Part shown: one piece after another, positions 52,417 through 63,045 of the stretch
Numbering within the stretch: the stretch's first letter is position 1
Layout of the letters: every line of letters begins with the position of its first letter
DNA from: Deltaproteobacteria bacterium
GTDB taxonomy: Bacteria; SAR324; JACQKK01
Direction: 5' to 3'
Length of the DNA stretch: 64,000 bases
Assembly: GCA_029858505.1 (NCBI GenBank)
Contig: JAOUEW010000002.1
Span: 292,851-356,850, forward strand
Position numbers and translations under genes: made by a program
Notes under the pieces: generated by a model
The model's database searches: none
Seen by the model: the letters and a program-made list of their open reading frames with translations, nothing else
Told to the model about the DNA's origin: nothing

Positions 52417-53553
52417 TTAGCCGAACATTTCTTTCAGTTTTTCCATGAACTTCCCCAGCAACGGATAGTTGGCGGTTTCCGGGTTGCGGGGGTTGGCCTT
52501 TTGCCCTTCCTTGGCAAACTCTTCCAGCAGTTCTTTTTGCCGGGGGGTGAGGTTGGTGGGGGTTTCCAGCATGATCTGCACGTATTGGTCTCCCCGGCCG
52601 TTCCCCCGCATGTGGGTAATGCCCTTGCCCCGCAGCCTAAAATGCTTTCCGCTTTGGGTGCCAGCAGGAATCTTCAGCTCCACTTTTCCCCCCAGGGTGG
52701 GCACCAGAATATCGGCCCCCAGGGCGGCCTGGGCCAAAGACACCGGAACCTCGCAGTACAAGTCGTGGTCTTCCCGGCGGAAGAAGGGGTGGGGCTGCAC
52801 CGCGATGGCGATGTATAGGTCGCCATGGGGTCCCCCGTTGGCCCCAGCTTCGCCCTCGCCGGTGAGTTTGAGTTTGGCGCCGGTATCCACCCCCGCCGGA
52901 ATGTTCACCTTTAATTTGCGGAAGTTTCTGAGCAGCCCCTGGCCAGAGCATTTGGGGCAGGGATTGCGAACGGTGCGGCCCTGGCCATGGCAGCGAGAAC
53001 AGGTGGTGGACACCGAAAAGAACCCCTGCTGAATGCGCTGTTGCCCAGAACCGTTGCACACCTGGCAGACTTCAATGTCTTTGGAGGAGCGGGCGCCCGT
53101 GCCGCCGCAAGTGGGGCATTCTTCCATGCGGGGGATGGAAATTTCGGTGGCATAGCCAAAGGCGGCCTGCTCAAAGGAGATTTCCAAGTTGTATTGCAGG
53201 TCGGCCCCCCGCATGCCGCGGGGGCGTCCGCCGCCCCTGGCCTGCCCCTGGCCAAAGAAGTCGGAGAAGATATCGCCGAAAATATCGCTGAATCCCCCAA
53301 ATCCAGAAAAGCCCGCCCCTTCGCCCATGCCTTCGCTCACCTGGCCGAATTGGTCGAATTGGGCCCGCTTGACCGGATCGGAAAGTACCGCGTAGGCCTC
53401 GGAGCATTCTTTGAACATCCGCTCCGATTCTTTATCCCCCGGGTTTTTATCGGGGTGATATTTCATGGCCAGCTTGCGATAGGCCTTTTTCAGGTCGTCC
53501 GTGGTGGCCGTGCGGGGAACCCCCAGGATTTCGTAATAATCCTTCTTTGCCAA
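52417..53553 (-). CDS. dnaJ: Chaperone DnaJ (Hsp40, type I)
   Basis: A 378-residue type I J-protein. The J-domain at the N-terminus has the HPD motif ([10 protein letters not shown]), followed by a Gly/Phe-rich region and a zinc-finger with four CxxCxGxG-type motifs ([32 protein letters not shown]), then the C-terminal substrate-binding domains. It stimulates DnaK ATPase and binds clients. It lies 115 bases downstream of dnaK. Confidence 0.98.
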   Translation of the reverse strand: MAKKDYYEILGVPRTATTDDLKKAYRKLAMKYHPDKNPGDKESERMFKECSEAYAVLSDPVKRAQFDQFGQVSEGMGEGAGFSGFGGFSDIFGDIFSDFFGQGQARGGGRPRGMRGADLQYNLEISFEQAAFGYATEISIPRMEECPTCGGTGARSSKDIEVCQVCNGSGQQRIQQGFFSVSTTCSRCHGQGRTVRNPCPKCSGQGLLRNFRKLKVNIPAGVDTGAKLKLTGEGEAGANGGPHGDLYIAIAVQPHPFFRREDHDLYCEVPVSLAQAALGADILVPTLGGKVELKIPAGTQSGKHFRLRGKGITHMRGNGRGDQYVQIMLETPTNLTPRQKELLEEFAKEGQKANPRNPETANYPLLGKFMEKLKEMFG

Positions 53554-53668
53554 CGCGCGCCTGCTCCTTGGGGCGATATAGGATTCATCGGGTGAAGACT
53601 GCCATCTGGTTCAGGATACCCGTGGAAGGCCCGGAACGAAAGACCGAACGTTCCACGGGTATTTTAGG

Positions 53669-55582
53669 TTACTTTTTGTTGTCGTTCACTTCTTCAAATT
53701 CGGCATCCACCACGTTGTCTTTGTCTTGCCCGGCGCTGGGGCCATGGCCCGCTTCGGCGCCTGGGGCGGCACCCGCCCCGGCCTGGGCATACAGGGCCTG
53801 GGCCAGCACGTGAGAGGCCTTGGCCAGCTTTTCGGTTTCGGCCTGAATGGTGGTGGCATCGCCCTTGCTCAGGGCTTCTTTCACCTGGGCAATATGCTTG
53901 CGCACGTTTTCTTTGTCGGTGTCGGATACCTTGGTGCCGACGTCTTCCAGGGTTTTCTCGGTGGAGTAGACCAGGGACTCGGCGTGGTTCACCGCCTCGG
54001 CCAGGTTTTTCTTGGCCTGGTCCTGTCCAGCGAACTGTTCGGCTTCCCGCACCATCCGTTGAATTTCTTCCTCGGAAAGACCGCTGGAGGCCGTGATGCG
54101 GATATCCTGGGTGCGGCCAGTGCCCATGTCTTTGGCCGTGACGTGCACAATCCCGTTGGCGTCAATGTCGAAGGTCACCTCGATTTGTGGAACACCCCGG
54201 GGGGCCGGGGGCAGCCCGGTTAACTCAAACCGCCCCAGGGTTTTGTTGTCTCCGGCCATGGGGCGCTCGCCTTGCAGCACATGCACGCTCACCGCCGGTT
54301 GATTGTCGGAGGCGGTGGAGAAAATCTGGCTCTTCTTGGTGGGAATGGTGGTGTTGCGGGTAATCAGGGCGGTCATAACCCCGCCCAGGGTTTCAATCCC
54401 CAGCGACAGGGGGGTAACGTCCAGCAGCAGCACGTCTTTCACCTCGCCCTTTAGCACGGCCCCTTGAATGGCGGCCCCGATGGCCACCACTTCATCGGGG
54501 TTCACCCCCTTGTGGGGCACCTTGCCAAAGAAGTCTTCCACGATTTTCTGGATGCGGGGCATGCGGGTCATCCCCCCCACCAAAATCACTTCGTCGATGT
54601 CGTTGGCGGTGAGGTTGGCGTCTTTCAGGGCGGCTTTCACCGGACCCAGGGTGTTTTGCACCAAGTCTTCCACCAGTTGCTCAAACCGCGAGCGCGACAG
54701 CTTCATGTTCAGGTGTTTGGGGCCGCTTTGGTCGGCGGTGATGAACGGCAGGTTGATTTCGGTCTCCATGGAGGAGGAAAGTTCGTGCTTGGCTTTCTCG
54801 GCGGCCTCTTTCAGGCGCTGCAGGGCCATTTTGTCGTTTCGCAGGTCAATCCCGGCTTCTTTTTTAAACTCATCGGCCAAGAAGTGGATGATGCGGTTGT
54901 CGAAGTCTTCACCGCCCAGGAAGGTGTCACCGTTGGTGGATTTCACCTCGAACACCCCGTCTCCCAGTTCCAGGATGGAAATGTCGAAGGTTCCGCCCCC
55001 CAGGTCGTACACGGCAATTTTCTCTTCCTTCTTTTTATCCAACCCATAGGCCAGGGCGGCGGCGGTGGGCTCGTTGATGATCCGCAGCACGTCCAGCCCG
55101 GCAATGCGCCCGGCGTCTTTGGTGGCTTGCCGCTGGGAATCGTTGAAATAGGCCGGCACGGTGATGACCGCTTCTTTGACCTCTTCGCCCAGGTAGTCCT
55201 CGGCGGTTTGCTTCATTTTTTGCAGAATGAAGGCCGAAATTTCGGAAGGGGAATATTGCTTGTCGGCGATTTTCACCTGAGCCTGATCGTGGGGCCCCTT
55301 CACGATTTTGAACGGAGAGGTGGTGATGGCTTTTTGCACCTCGCCCGCGTCATATCGGCGGCCGATCAGCCGTTTGATGGCGTAAATGGTGCGTTCCGGG
55401 TTGGTGATGGCCTGCCGTTTGGCCACCTGACCCACCAGGCGCTCGTTGGAGTTGGTGAAGGCCACCATGGAGGGGGTGGTTCGCATGCCTTCGGCGTTGG
55501 TGAGCACTTTGGGCTCTCCGCCTTCCATCACGGCCACGCAAGAGTTGGTGGTTCCCAGGTCAATTCCGATGACTTTTGCCAT
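53669..55582 (-). CDS. dnaK: Chaperone DnaK (Hsp70)
   Basis: A 637-residue Hsp70. The ATP-binding start [16 protein letters not shown], the [21 protein letters not shown] loop, GMTRMPRIQ and the substrate-binding domain ([17 protein letters not shown]) are present, with a C-terminal lid and an acidic [10 protein letters not shown] end. AAGGA sits nine bases before the start. A short stem (55617-55631) lies between grpE and dnaK. Confidence 0.99.
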   Translation of the reverse strand: MAKVIGIDLGTTNSCVAVMEGGEPKVLTNAEGMRTTPSMVAFTNSNERLVGQVAKRQAITNPERTIYAIKRLIGRRYDAGEVQKAITTSPFKIVKGPHDQAQVKIADKQYSPSEISAFILQKMKQTAEDYLGEEVKEAVITVPAYFNDSQRQATKDAGRIAGLDVLRIINEPTAAALAYGLDKKKEEKIAVYDLGGGTFDISILELGDGVFEVKSTNGDTFLGGEDFDNRIIHFLADEFKKEAGIDLRNDKMALQRLKEAAEKAKHELSSSMETEINLPFITADQSGPKHLNMKLSRSRFEQLVEDLVQNTLGPVKAALKDANLTANDIDEVILVGGMTRMPRIQKIVEDFFGKVPHKGVNPDEVVAIGAAIQGAVLKGEVKDVLLLDVTPLSLGIETLGGVMTALITRNTTIPTKKSQIFSTASDNQPAVSVHVLQGERPMAGDNKTLGRFELTGLPPAPRGVPQIEVTFDIDANGIVHVTAKDMGTGRTQDIRITASSGLSEEEIQRMVREAEQFAGQDQAKKNLAEAVNHAESLVYSTEKTLEDVGTKVSDTDKENVRKHIAQVKEALSKGDATTIQAETEKLAKASHVLAQALYAQAGAGAAPGAEAGHGPSAGQDKDNVVDAEFEEVNDNKK

Positions 55583-55663
55583 GTGTTTGTTCCTTCTTGT
55601 TTCCGTTGAATGATGGGGGTTCTGTGAACCCGGTTGTTTAAAATGGTTATGTTGGAACGAGGG

Positions 55664-56329
55664 TTATTTCTCTGGTTCAGAAGATTCTGGCCCGGGGGGC
55701 TCGCCAGCCGGGGGTTTTCCCGCCGGGGGCCGGGCTACGGTGACCATGGCCGGGCGGACGACCCGGTCGTGAAGCTGAAACCCCGGGCGGAATTCTTCGA
55801 CCACGGCGTGTTCTGGGTGTTGGTCGGTTTCCACCAGGGCCATGGCCTCGTGCAGGGCGGGGTCGAAGGGTTTTCCCTTGGCTTCAATGCGGGTCATGCC
55901 GTTGCGGGTAAAAATATCATTCAATTCTTTAATGACCATATCCATCCCCTGGCGCATGGAGGCCAACTCGGGGGAGGGATCGGCCGACTTGCGGGCGTGG
56001 TCCACGGCCCGTTCCAGGTTGTCCAACACCCCGGTCAAGTCTTTCAGCAGGGGAAGCTTGGCGTATTTCAGCAGTTCAGACTGCTCCTTCTGGGTGCGTT
56101 TTTTGTAGTTGTCAAACTCAGCCTGCATACGCAGGTATTTATCATAGTTTTCCGCGGCTTGGGCTTTGGCCATGCGCAGCTCCGTTTCGGCAGAAGGCGT
56201 GGGGGCCGAATCGGCGGATTCAGGCTTTTTGGGGGCCTCAGGGCTTTGGGCCACAGTTCCTTGAGCCGCGGTGGGCTCTTTGCTGTCAGGCGAAGCGGGT
56301 TGCTCGTTCGGTTTGTTGTCTTGCGTCAT
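55664..56329 (-). CDS. grpE: Nucleotide exchange factor GrpE
   Basis: A 221-residue GrpE. A disordered acidic N-terminus leads to the long dimeric helix (AAENYDKYLRMQAEFDNYKKRTQKEQSE) and the C-terminal beta-domain (MTRIEAKGKPFDPALHEAMALVETDQHP...). It releases ADP from DnaK. It lies between hrcA and dnaK in the expected order. Confidence 0.97.
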   Translation of the reverse strand: MTQDNKPNEQPASPDSKEPTAAQGTVAQSPEAPKKPESADSAPTPSAETELRMAKAQAAENYDKYLRMQAEFDNYKKRTQKEQSELLKYAKLPLLKDLTGVLDNLERAVDHARKSADPSPELASMRQGMDMVIKELNDIFTRNGMTRIEAKGKPFDPALHEAMALVETDQHPEHAVVEEFRPGFQLHDRVVRPAMVTVARPPAGKPPAGEPPGPESSEPEK

Positions 56330-56377
56330 TCCATCCGTTGGAGAATAGGGGTCTGGTCAAAAACGAATATGTGATCT

Positions 56378-57394
56378 TTAAGAATGGGAGATGGCCTGGC
56401 TTAATATTTTGGCCGTGTAGTCCACAATGGGGATCACCCGAGGATAATCCATGCGGGTGGGGCCAATCACCCCCAAGGCGCCCAGAATATGGCTGCCTTC
56501 GCCATATTGAGAGGTAATGATGGAGCAATCTTGCAATTCTTTGGGGCCGTTTTCTGCGCCAATATAAATTTGCACCCCGTTGGCTTGCAGGGTTTTGTCC
56601 AGCAATTGAACGATGGAGATTTTCTCCTCCAGGGCTTTCAGCAGCAGACTCAGGGTGTCTCCCTCTTGAAATTCTCGCACCAAGTTCGACTGCCCATCCA
56701 CGTACAACGCGGCGCTTTCGGGCAGCTCGAAGGCTTTTTTCCCCAGGCGAACCACTTGCGCCAGCATTTGGTCGTAGCGGGATTTCTCTTCCATCAACCG
56801 CGCCATCACGTCCGAGCGGATGTCCATCAGGGAGCGGTTGCCGAACTCACCGTTCAGGTAAGAGGTAATGGTGTTCAACTGCTCCTGGTTCAGTTCTTCG
56901 CCGGTTTCGATGATTTTGTTGTGCACCATGTTGGAGCGGGTGATGAGCACCACGAACACCTGGCGGGCCCCCACCTTGATGAACTCGATTCGTTTCAGGC
57001 GGGCCCTGTCGGCCCGGGGGGCGGCCACGATGCCGGTGAACCGGGTGAGGTCCGCCAGCAGACGGGTGGTGTTGCCCAGCAGAGTTTCCAGGTCTTGAGA
57101 GGATTCTCCCAAGGTCCGTTCAATCATCTCCTTGATTTCTTCCGGAATGGAATTGGCCGTGACCATGGATTCGGCGTAGAACCGATAGGCTTTGTGGGTG
57201 GGCACCCGCCCGGCAGAGGTGTGGGGCTGCAGCAAATAACCCGAATCCACCAAGTCAGACATCACGTTGCGGATGGTGGCTGGAGAAAGGTTTAACTCCA
57301 GCGATTTCGACAGGGTGCGGGACCCCACAGGCTCAGCCGTTTTGATGTAACTGGAAATAATGGCCGTCAAAATGTTTTTAACGCGCTCTTCCAT
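56378..57394 (-). CDS. hrcA: Heat-inducible repressor HrcA
   Basis: A 338-residue HrcA. The winged helix at the N-terminus (VGSRTLSKSLELNLSPATIRNVMSDLVDSGYL) is followed by the GAF-like domain. It represses the dnaK operon by binding CIRCE, with GroEL as co-factor. It is the first gene of the leftward operon; grpE follows after 48 bases. A CIRCE element and promoter lie upstream. Confidence 0.98.
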   Translation of the reverse strand: MEERVKNILTAIISSYIKTAEPVGSRTLSKSLELNLSPATIRNVMSDLVDSGYLLQPHTSAGRVPTHKAYRFYAESMVTANSIPEEIKEMIERTLGESSQDLETLLGNTTRLLADLTRFTGIVAAPRADRARLKRIEFIKVGARQVFVVLITRSNMVHNKIIETGEELNQEQLNTITSYLNGEFGNRSLMDIRSDVMARLMEEKSRYDQMLAQVVRLGKKAFELPESAALYVDGQSNLVREFQEGDTLSLLLKALEEKISIVQLLDKTLQANGVQIYIGAENGPKELQDCSIITSQYGEGSHILGALGVIGPTRMDYPRVIPIVDYTAKILSQAISHS

Positions 57395-57520
57395 GGCCTG
57401 TGTTCTCCCAATTCCAAAATCGTATTTTCCATGGGGTCACCTCCCCAATGGGGGGCGTCGGGGATTTCCCGTTTGCGGATCGGCCATCCCCAGGCTACAT
57501 TCCGCAAAGTAACGGAATTT

Positions 57521-57549
57521 ATTGTAACCTAACCCATCGAAAAAACCAA
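57521..57549 (-). promoter_or_regulatory. Promoter of hrcA-grpE-dnaK-dnaJ
   Basis: On the minus strand TTGGTT (57549-57544) and TACAAT (57526-57521) are separated by 17 bases. CIRCE ends two bases upstream of the -35. Confidence 0.7.
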
Positions 57550-57551
57550 CA

Positions 57552-57578
57552 TTAGCACTCACCGCTTATTATTGCTAA
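57552..57578. promoter_or_regulatory. CIRCE element (HrcA operator)
   Basis: TTAGCACTC, nine bases, then TATTGCTAA (consensus right half GAGTGCTAA, two mismatches). The left half is perfect. It abuts the hrcA -35 on one side and lies two bases before the ATG of the divergent DUF481-like gene on the other. Confidence 0.9.
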
Positions 57579-57580
57579 TA

Positions 57581-58333
57581 ATGACCAGAACGACGAATAA
57601 AGTCAAGTGCTCCTTCGTTCCGGGTGGCTTGGCGGCCTTGATAGCTCTGGGTTTGTTGATGGCCGGGTGGGCCCCTGGTGCCGCCTGGGGGGAAGACACT
57701 GTAAATTTGGCCCTGGCGGGTGAAACCAAGCATGGCAATACCGAAACCCAATCGGCCATGACGGAACTGGCGGGGTTTTGGGGGGGGGAGTGCGATGAAT
57801 TTCGCTTGAAATTGAAATGGACGGGAGAGCGGGTGGCGGGGGCTTCCACGAAAAATCTGGGTAGACTAGAGAGCGGCTATGATTGGTTCCCCGAAGACGC
57901 GTGGTCCCCATTCGTGTTTGTCGTTCATGAGCAAGACAATGTGTCTGGGCTAGACTACGACAGCAGCGGGGGGGCGGGCATCAAGCATTATCTCTATCGG
58001 CGGTATGGTCTCAGGCTTTCTTTAAGTTTGGCGCTGCTGCACAAGGAATTCAAAACCATGGGCACGGCCCCCCTTTCAACCTCAACGTATTCTTTCCGTC
58101 CTAAAATAGAATGGAAAGCGGGGAATTGGTTTGTTTCCTGGATTCAATATTACCAACAAAACGCCCTGCTACATTCAGATTTTAAGCGTGAAACCTTGTT
58201 TCGGCTGACCTACATTACGGGAACCCAGGCCGATTTGATGATGGATTGGAACAATACCTATCGAAGCGTGGTGGGGGCCTTGGTGCAAAAGGAAGATACC
58301 CGATTGAAAATAGGGGTGATCATTCATTTATAG
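57581..58333 (+). CDS. DUF481-like outer-membrane barrel protein
   Basis: A 250-residue protein. A signal peptide (VPGGLAALIALGLLMAGWAPGAAWG) leads to a beta-rich mature part. VNLALAGETKHGNTETQSAMTELAGFW and GAGIKHYLYRRYGLRLSLSLALLHKEF resemble DUF481, a family of outer-membrane proteins. The function is unknown. No ribosome site is seen because CIRCE occupies the upstream bases, so translation start is less sure. It may be controlled by HrcA. Confidence 0.72.
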   Translation: MTRTTNKVKCSFVPGGLAALIALGLLMAGWAPGAAWGEDTVNLALAGETKHGNTETQSAMTELAGFWGGECDEFRLKLKWTGERVAGASTKNLGRLESGYDWFPEDAWSPFVFVVHEQDNVSGLDYDSSGGAGIKHYLYRRYGLRLSLSLALLHKEFKTMGTAPLSTSTYSFRPKIEWKAGNWFVSWIQYYQQNALLHSDFKRETLFRLTYITGTQADLMMDWNNTYRSVVGALVQKEDTRLKIGVIIHL

Positions 58334-58436
58334 GTCGGCTAGACGATTGTTTTTTCTGGCGGAAATGAAATAAATCAGGTAGAATTCCTTTCAAAGTTGT
58401 TCATCCAATAAACCGCCTCCCCCACGTGTTCTCCCC

Positions 58437-60404
58437 ATGATCTTTGAGGAAGCCATTCAAGACAGGCAGGTTCTCTTCCTGTTCGACCGGCTCACCCAAC
58501 ACAAACTGGTGGAAATGTCTCAGGGCGCTAGGCCCGGAACCACCGATCACGCCTTGTTTCAATTAACCCTGGCCGCCTTTTCCTATTATCACGCCCTGGC
58601 CGATGGCGCGGAGATGGAACCCATCCTTCAGCCCGCGTTGGATATGGTGCGGAAGGTGAAGCAAAGCTTCGACGATCAAGTGTTTCTGACCCTGGCCCGC
58701 AAGCTGGAAATGGATCTGCTGCTGAGAATATCGCTGGAGCGCCTGCGGGCTGCCCGGGGGGACTCCAGCGCGCTGGTCCATGAAGAGGACCTGCTGGCTC
58801 AGGAATTGGCCGAGGTGATGCTGGAGGAGATTCCCCATAAGACCGAGGCCCTGCCGGATGAGTGGATGTGCGAGTGGCTGCCCCTGTGGCCGCCTTACAA
58901 AGAACAGGTGCTGGCGTTCTATGACAATCCTGAAAAAGAAAAACAGCGTGAAACCCTGGGAAAACTATTGAAAGAACTGCGGGGAGAAGTGATGACCTCA
59001 CTGGGGGTGGTTCGGGCCAAGCGGTTGATCAGCGAGTCTCAACTGGAGATGGAGTCTCCCTCCATTTTAATCACCATGCTGTCCAACGCCACCCCGCGAG
59101 TGACCCAGATTTTGCTGGAAATGTTTCCGCCCGATTTTTTATTCCCCAGCGATATCGTGATTCCCTCCACGGTGACGCCCCGCCACCTGAACGACGCGCT
59201 GCTTTCTCTGGAGGGTACCCTGGCCCAGTCGTTGAAGGCCCAAGACACCCATAAATACACCAGCTATTTGCTGCATCAGGGCATCATGCGGTTTCTGTTG
59301 GGAAATTGGCAGGGGGCCGTTCAATCGCTGGTGCAAACCCTGCGGGCCAGCCGCCGGATACCAGCGGAGGACCGTAAACTTCGCATGTATCGCCACGAGG
59401 AATTCTCCGACATCCCTTTCATGGTGGGCACCAGCTACCTGCGGCTGGCGCTGGCGGAAGACATCCGCCCCGAAGACACCGCGAAGGCCCTGTCCCGGGC
59501 CCAGAGCGGGCTGTTGCGGGCGGCATCACTGAACCGGGATTACCATCAGGCCTTGGTCAACTTGGGGATTGCCCTGGGGCTGGACCATTCTCAGGGAGAA
59601 GCCGCCCGGATGACGCTGTTCCATCATTATCTCGACCGTTTTGGCGGAAAACTGGCGGCGGTGTTCAATTCGTTTATGCGCAATCAGGCCCGCATCGAAT
59701 ATCTCCGTGAGGGGAACCAATACAGCCCCGCCATGGCCATGTGGCTTGTGCTGTCTCACTTGGCGGGTCCAGCCGAGCTGACCACCGGCCAGCAGATGCT
59801 GCAGGAATTGAAAACCCTGTATGTGTTAAATGCCCACGAGTTTTCGGCGTCCTACCTGCGGCAGTACAAACGCCTTATTCGAACCAGCGACCCAGAGTTT
59901 GGGGAGGACATTGATGATGACGGATTGCACTCGGCTATTTTGTTTTACATGGCCCACGCCCACGTGTATTTGGCCATTGGCAGAAAGAAAGACCCGAAAA
60001 CAAAAGTGGAAGAAACCGAAGTGAACTACCCCACCATGCGGGAAGGTGTGGAACTGCTGAGCCAGTCTTTGGGGCACAACGCGGCCAACAGCAGCGCCCG
60101 GCGGCTGGTCGAAACCCTGGGCCAGCTGCTGGTGTTTTTAATGAAGAAAACCGAAAAGAAATGGGAAACCGCCCGGTTGCAGCCCGCCATTCGGTTTACA
60201 CTGTATGAGGAAACCCTTCGCCAGAAGGATGTTCTAGGGCTGATGAAGGAAAAAATGACCCCCCTAAACCTGGGATCTCTGGTGCCCGATTATTCCCTGC
60301 CGGAAGCCACCCAGGGGCGGATTGACCAATTGCTCACCAGCGACCAAAAATCCCGCCTGGCCCAGCGGGTGACGGAGACCCAGCAGGCCAAGCTCATCCG
60401 TTAA
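58437..60404 (+). CDS. Large helical-repeat protein, function unknown
   Basis: A 655-residue, largely alpha-helical protein without signal peptide or membrane helix. It contains TPR-like helix pairs (for example LLHQGIMRFLLGNWQGAVQSLVQTLRAS around 280-307 and SGLLRAASLNRDYHQALVNLGIALGL around 360-385), so it probably binds proteins. I recognise no conserved catalytic motif. It is a single gene, ended by a hairpin, and stands between the DUF481 gene and PBP. Confidence 0.7.
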   Translation: MIFEEAIQDRQVLFLFDRLTQHKLVEMSQGARPGTTDHALFQLTLAAFSYYHALADGAEMEPILQPALDMVRKVKQSFDDQVFLTLARKLEMDLLLRISLERLRAARGDSSALVHEEDLLAQELAEVMLEEIPHKTEALPDEWMCEWLPLWPPYKEQVLAFYDNPEKEKQRETLGKLLKELRGEVMTSLGVVRAKRLISESQLEMESPSILITMLSNATPRVTQILLEMFPPDFLFPSDIVIPSTVTPRHLNDALLSLEGTLAQSLKAQDTHKYTSYLLHQGIMRFLLGNWQGAVQSLVQTLRASRRIPAEDRKLRMYRHEEFSDIPFMVGTSYLRLALAEDIRPEDTAKALSRAQSGLLRAASLNRDYHQALVNLGIALGLDHSQGEAARMTLFHHYLDRFGGKLAAVFNSFMRNQARIEYLREGNQYSPAMAMWLVLSHLAGPAELTTGQQMLQELKTLYVLNAHEFSASYLRQYKRLIRTSDPEFGEDIDDDGLHSAILFYMAHAHVYLAIGRKKDPKTKVEETEVNYPTMREGVELLSQSLGHNAANSSARRLVETLGQLLVFLMKKTEKKWETARLQPAIRFTLYEETLRQKDVLGLMKEKMTPLNLGSLVPDYSLPEATQGRIDQLLTSDQKSRLAQRVTETQQAKLIR

Positions 60405-60428
60405 AGAAGACACGTTTTCTGGAGTTTT

Positions 60429-60454
60429 CCGCCAGGATGATTGCTTCCTGGCGG
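60429..60454. terminator. Hairpin between the helical-repeat gene and the PBP gene
   Basis: CCGCCAGGA/TCCTGGCGG stem with an eight-base loop, but without a clear U-tract. It stands between two convergent stops. Confidence 0.5.
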
Positions 60455-60546
60455 GCACTTGGTCCACGGCCGTAAACTCCTAAACATTGTCGTCAGCAGG
60501 GGTTGGTCTCCTGGTCTTCTGGCTATTCGGCCATTTGGCCAGGGGT

Positions 60547-62850
60547 TCAAGGGGGGGGCAGAACCTGTGGAGCGGCGAGGGCATTGCCCTGCTCTGGGGG
60601 AGACCAACCTGGGGGGGCGTGCAGGTGGCAATAGGTCAACTCGGCAGAGGCATAAAACAGGCGGGACTGAACCGCGTGGGTTGGGCAAAACGGGGTAGCC
60701 AACTCGCCAGTTTCCATGTCCACCATGCGGGAAACCAGGGGCCCCTGGTGCAGCCGGCATTCGGCCTCGGGGTCGTCTCCTGTTCGGTAGGGGAAATCGG
60801 CCTTGGCTGGGCAATGGGGGCCGGCTCGGTCGCCGGAAATCAGGCAGGTACTCACCATGTCGTATTCATCGGGCGGAACGGGAAACCCCCGGGTGGGTTC
60901 CGCCGCCAGGGCTTTTTCCATGAAAGCCTTCCACATGGACGCGGTGGTGGTTCCCCCCACTTCTCCTTTCATCACGCGGTTGTCGTCTTGTCCCATCCAA
61001 ACCCCGGTCAACAACTCAGGGGTGAACCCGATAAACCAAGTGTCCCTGGGGCCGTCGTTGGTTCCGGTTTTTCCGCCTTGGGGTCGGCCCAGGTTGGCCC
61101 GCGTAGCGGTGCCCCGTTCCACCACGCCTGCCAGCAGCCGGTTCATTTGGAAGGCGGTCCATGGGGAGATCACCGGCAGAGGCGGCGGCGGTTGGTATTC
61201 ATACAGCAACTCACCGTCCATGCTGGTGACTTTCAGAATGAATACCGGCCGCTGGCGCAGGCCCCCATTGGCAAAGGGGGCGTAACTGGCGGTGAGGGCC
61301 AGGGGGGTGGTTTCAGAACAGCCCAGGGCCACGCACAATCCCTTCCTGGAATCGATTTCCACCCCCATTTTTCGGCCCATGGCAGAGAAACTGTTCATGC
61401 CAATTCGGTCCAGCACCTGAATGGCCACCACATTGCTAGAGACGGCCAAGGCCTGCCCCAGGGTCATGTCCTTCGATAATGGCAAGACGGGAAGGGGTCG
61501 GCCTGGGGCTTCTCTCACCACCCCATACAGCCCGTTGTAGTTGTGGGGTTCATAGGTTTCTCCCGGGTTGTTGGGGGTCTGCCCCCACTGATAGACCACC
61601 GGTTCGTCGGAAAACACAGAGTTGGGTTGAAAACCGTGTTCCAGGGCGGCGGCATACAGAAGGGGTTTTACCGCCGAACCCGGCTGGCGGGTGGCCTGGG
61701 TAGCCCGGTTAAATTGAGAAACGGAGAAATCCACCCCCCCCACCAGGGCTCGCACGTGGCCCGTGACCGGGTCCATGGCCACCAGGGCGGCCTGGGGTTT
61801 GTCTTTCAGGCGGGCGGCTTGGGAAAGGGCTTCTTCAGCCCAAACCTGTTGGCGGGCGTCTAGAGTGGTGTAAATGCGGAAACCCTTGCCGGAAATATGC
61901 CCCCCCTGGAGGATGTCGTGCATTTCTTTTAAGACATGGGAGACAAAATAAGGAGCCCGAGAAAGTTCGCTGACGGGCTTGTAGGGGGCCAGGGGGGTGG
62001 CGTTGGCTTCTTGGAAGGCAGCTTGGGTAATCCATTTCAGCTGAAGAAGTCGCTCCAACACCCGTTGACGGCGCACCATCAGGGGGTGGTCGGGGGGGAA
62101 AAGATAGCGGGAAGGGTTCCCTTCCAGCACAACCCCGGCAAAATATCCCTCCGGCATGCGAATGAGGGCGGCCAGGAAAGCCGATTCTCCGAGCGTGAGT
62201 TGCTGGGCCGGTTTATGGAAATACCCCTGGGCGGCCTTTTCTACCCCGTACGTGCCGTTTCCCAGGTAAATCTGGTTCAGGTAGTGTTCCAGGATGCTTT
62301 TTTTCTCCAGTTGGCGTTCCAAGGCCATGGCCATGAACACTTCTTTCACCTTTCGCCGCAGGGTTTTCTCCGGCGAAAGCAGGGTGAGTTTCACCAACTG
62401 CTGGGTAATGGTGCTGCCCCCCTGGGCGGCCTCCATGGAGGTGAGGTCGGCCCAGGCCGCCCCGGCCAGCCGCCAGGGGTCCATGCCCTTATGGTCAAAG
62501 AATCGCTGGTCTTCCGTGGCCACCACCGCGCGCACCAGAGAAGAACTCATTTGTTCGATGGGGATGGTTGAGCGGTTTTCCAGGCCGGATACCCCCGCCA
62601 CGGGTTGGCCGTTTCTGTCGAGAATCAGGGTGTTTTCGCCAGCACTGGCCAGGGCCCGTTGAAATTGGGTCATGACCTGGGGGGACCATAGCAGAAACCC
62701 GGTCCACAGCCCCAACAGCAAAAAGAGCAGCCCCCCCCCGGCCCAGGCCAACATTTCACCCATTCCACGCCAGCCATCCGGCCACCCACTGGCCGGGATT
62801 TTAGGCGTTCCTGAGGATTTTCGGGGGAATGGGTTGAACCGCATGGGCAT
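60547..62850 (-). CDS. Class A penicillin-binding protein (PBP1A-like)
   Basis: A 767-residue bifunctional peptidoglycan synthase. After an N-terminal basic segment and a helix (about 35-55), the transglycosylase domain has the catalytic ATEDQRFFDHKGMD and QGGSTITQQLVK motifs. The transpeptidase domain has SxxK (PGSAVKP), SxN (AVSSNVVA) and KTG (GGKTGTNDG). The C-terminus carries additional cysteine-containing segments (CLISGDRAGPHC, then FCPTH). ATG 62850 has AAGGA seven bases upstream; the frame is open further but would overlap the PilZ gene. Confidence 0.9.
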   Translation of the reverse strand: MPMRFNPFPRKSSGTPKIPASGWPDGWRGMGEMLAWAGGGLLFLLLGLWTGFLLWSPQVMTQFQRALASAGENTLILDRNGQPVAGVSGLENRSTIPIEQMSSSLVRAVVATEDQRFFDHKGMDPWRLAGAAWADLTSMEAAQGGSTITQQLVKLTLLSPEKTLRRKVKEVFMAMALERQLEKKSILEHYLNQIYLGNGTYGVEKAAQGYFHKPAQQLTLGESAFLAALIRMPEGYFAGVVLEGNPSRYLFPPDHPLMVRRQRVLERLLQLKWITQAAFQEANATPLAPYKPVSELSRAPYFVSHVLKEMHDILQGGHISGKGFRIYTTLDARQQVWAEEALSQAARLKDKPQAALVAMDPVTGHVRALVGGVDFSVSQFNRATQATRQPGSAVKPLLYAAALEHGFQPNSVFSDEPVVYQWGQTPNNPGETYEPHNYNGLYGVVREAPGRPLPVLPLSKDMTLGQALAVSSNVVAIQVLDRIGMNSFSAMGRKMGVEIDSRKGLCVALGCSETTPLALTASYAPFANGGLRQRPVFILKVTSMDGELLYEYQPPPPLPVISPWTAFQMNRLLAGVVERGTATRANLGRPQGGKTGTNDGPRDTWFIGFTPELLTGVWMGQDDNRVMKGEVGGTTTASMWKAFMEKALAAEPTRGFPVPPDEYDMVSTCLISGDRAGPHCPAKADFPYRTGDDPEAECRLHQGPLVSRMVDMETGELATPFCPTHAVQSRLFYASAELTYCHLHAPPGWSPPEQGNALAAPQVLPPP

Positions 62851-63045
62851 GCCCTGATCCTTGGGGGAGGCGCCGGGGGACTCCGTTCCCCCGCTGAAAC
62901 CTTCGTTGTATTCATACCATGGAAACCCCAAAAGGAACCAGCCGGGATCTTTTTTCCTGGCCCTCTTTTTTCCCTGGGAGATTGTGGTATGGTCAGAAAA
63001 GAGGTCTACATCAGTTTTCGGATCACCCTGGATGGGCGGAACGCT

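Noticed and set aside
54464-55609. 381-codon open frame on the plus strand
   Set aside because: Antisense shadow of dnaK with biased composition.
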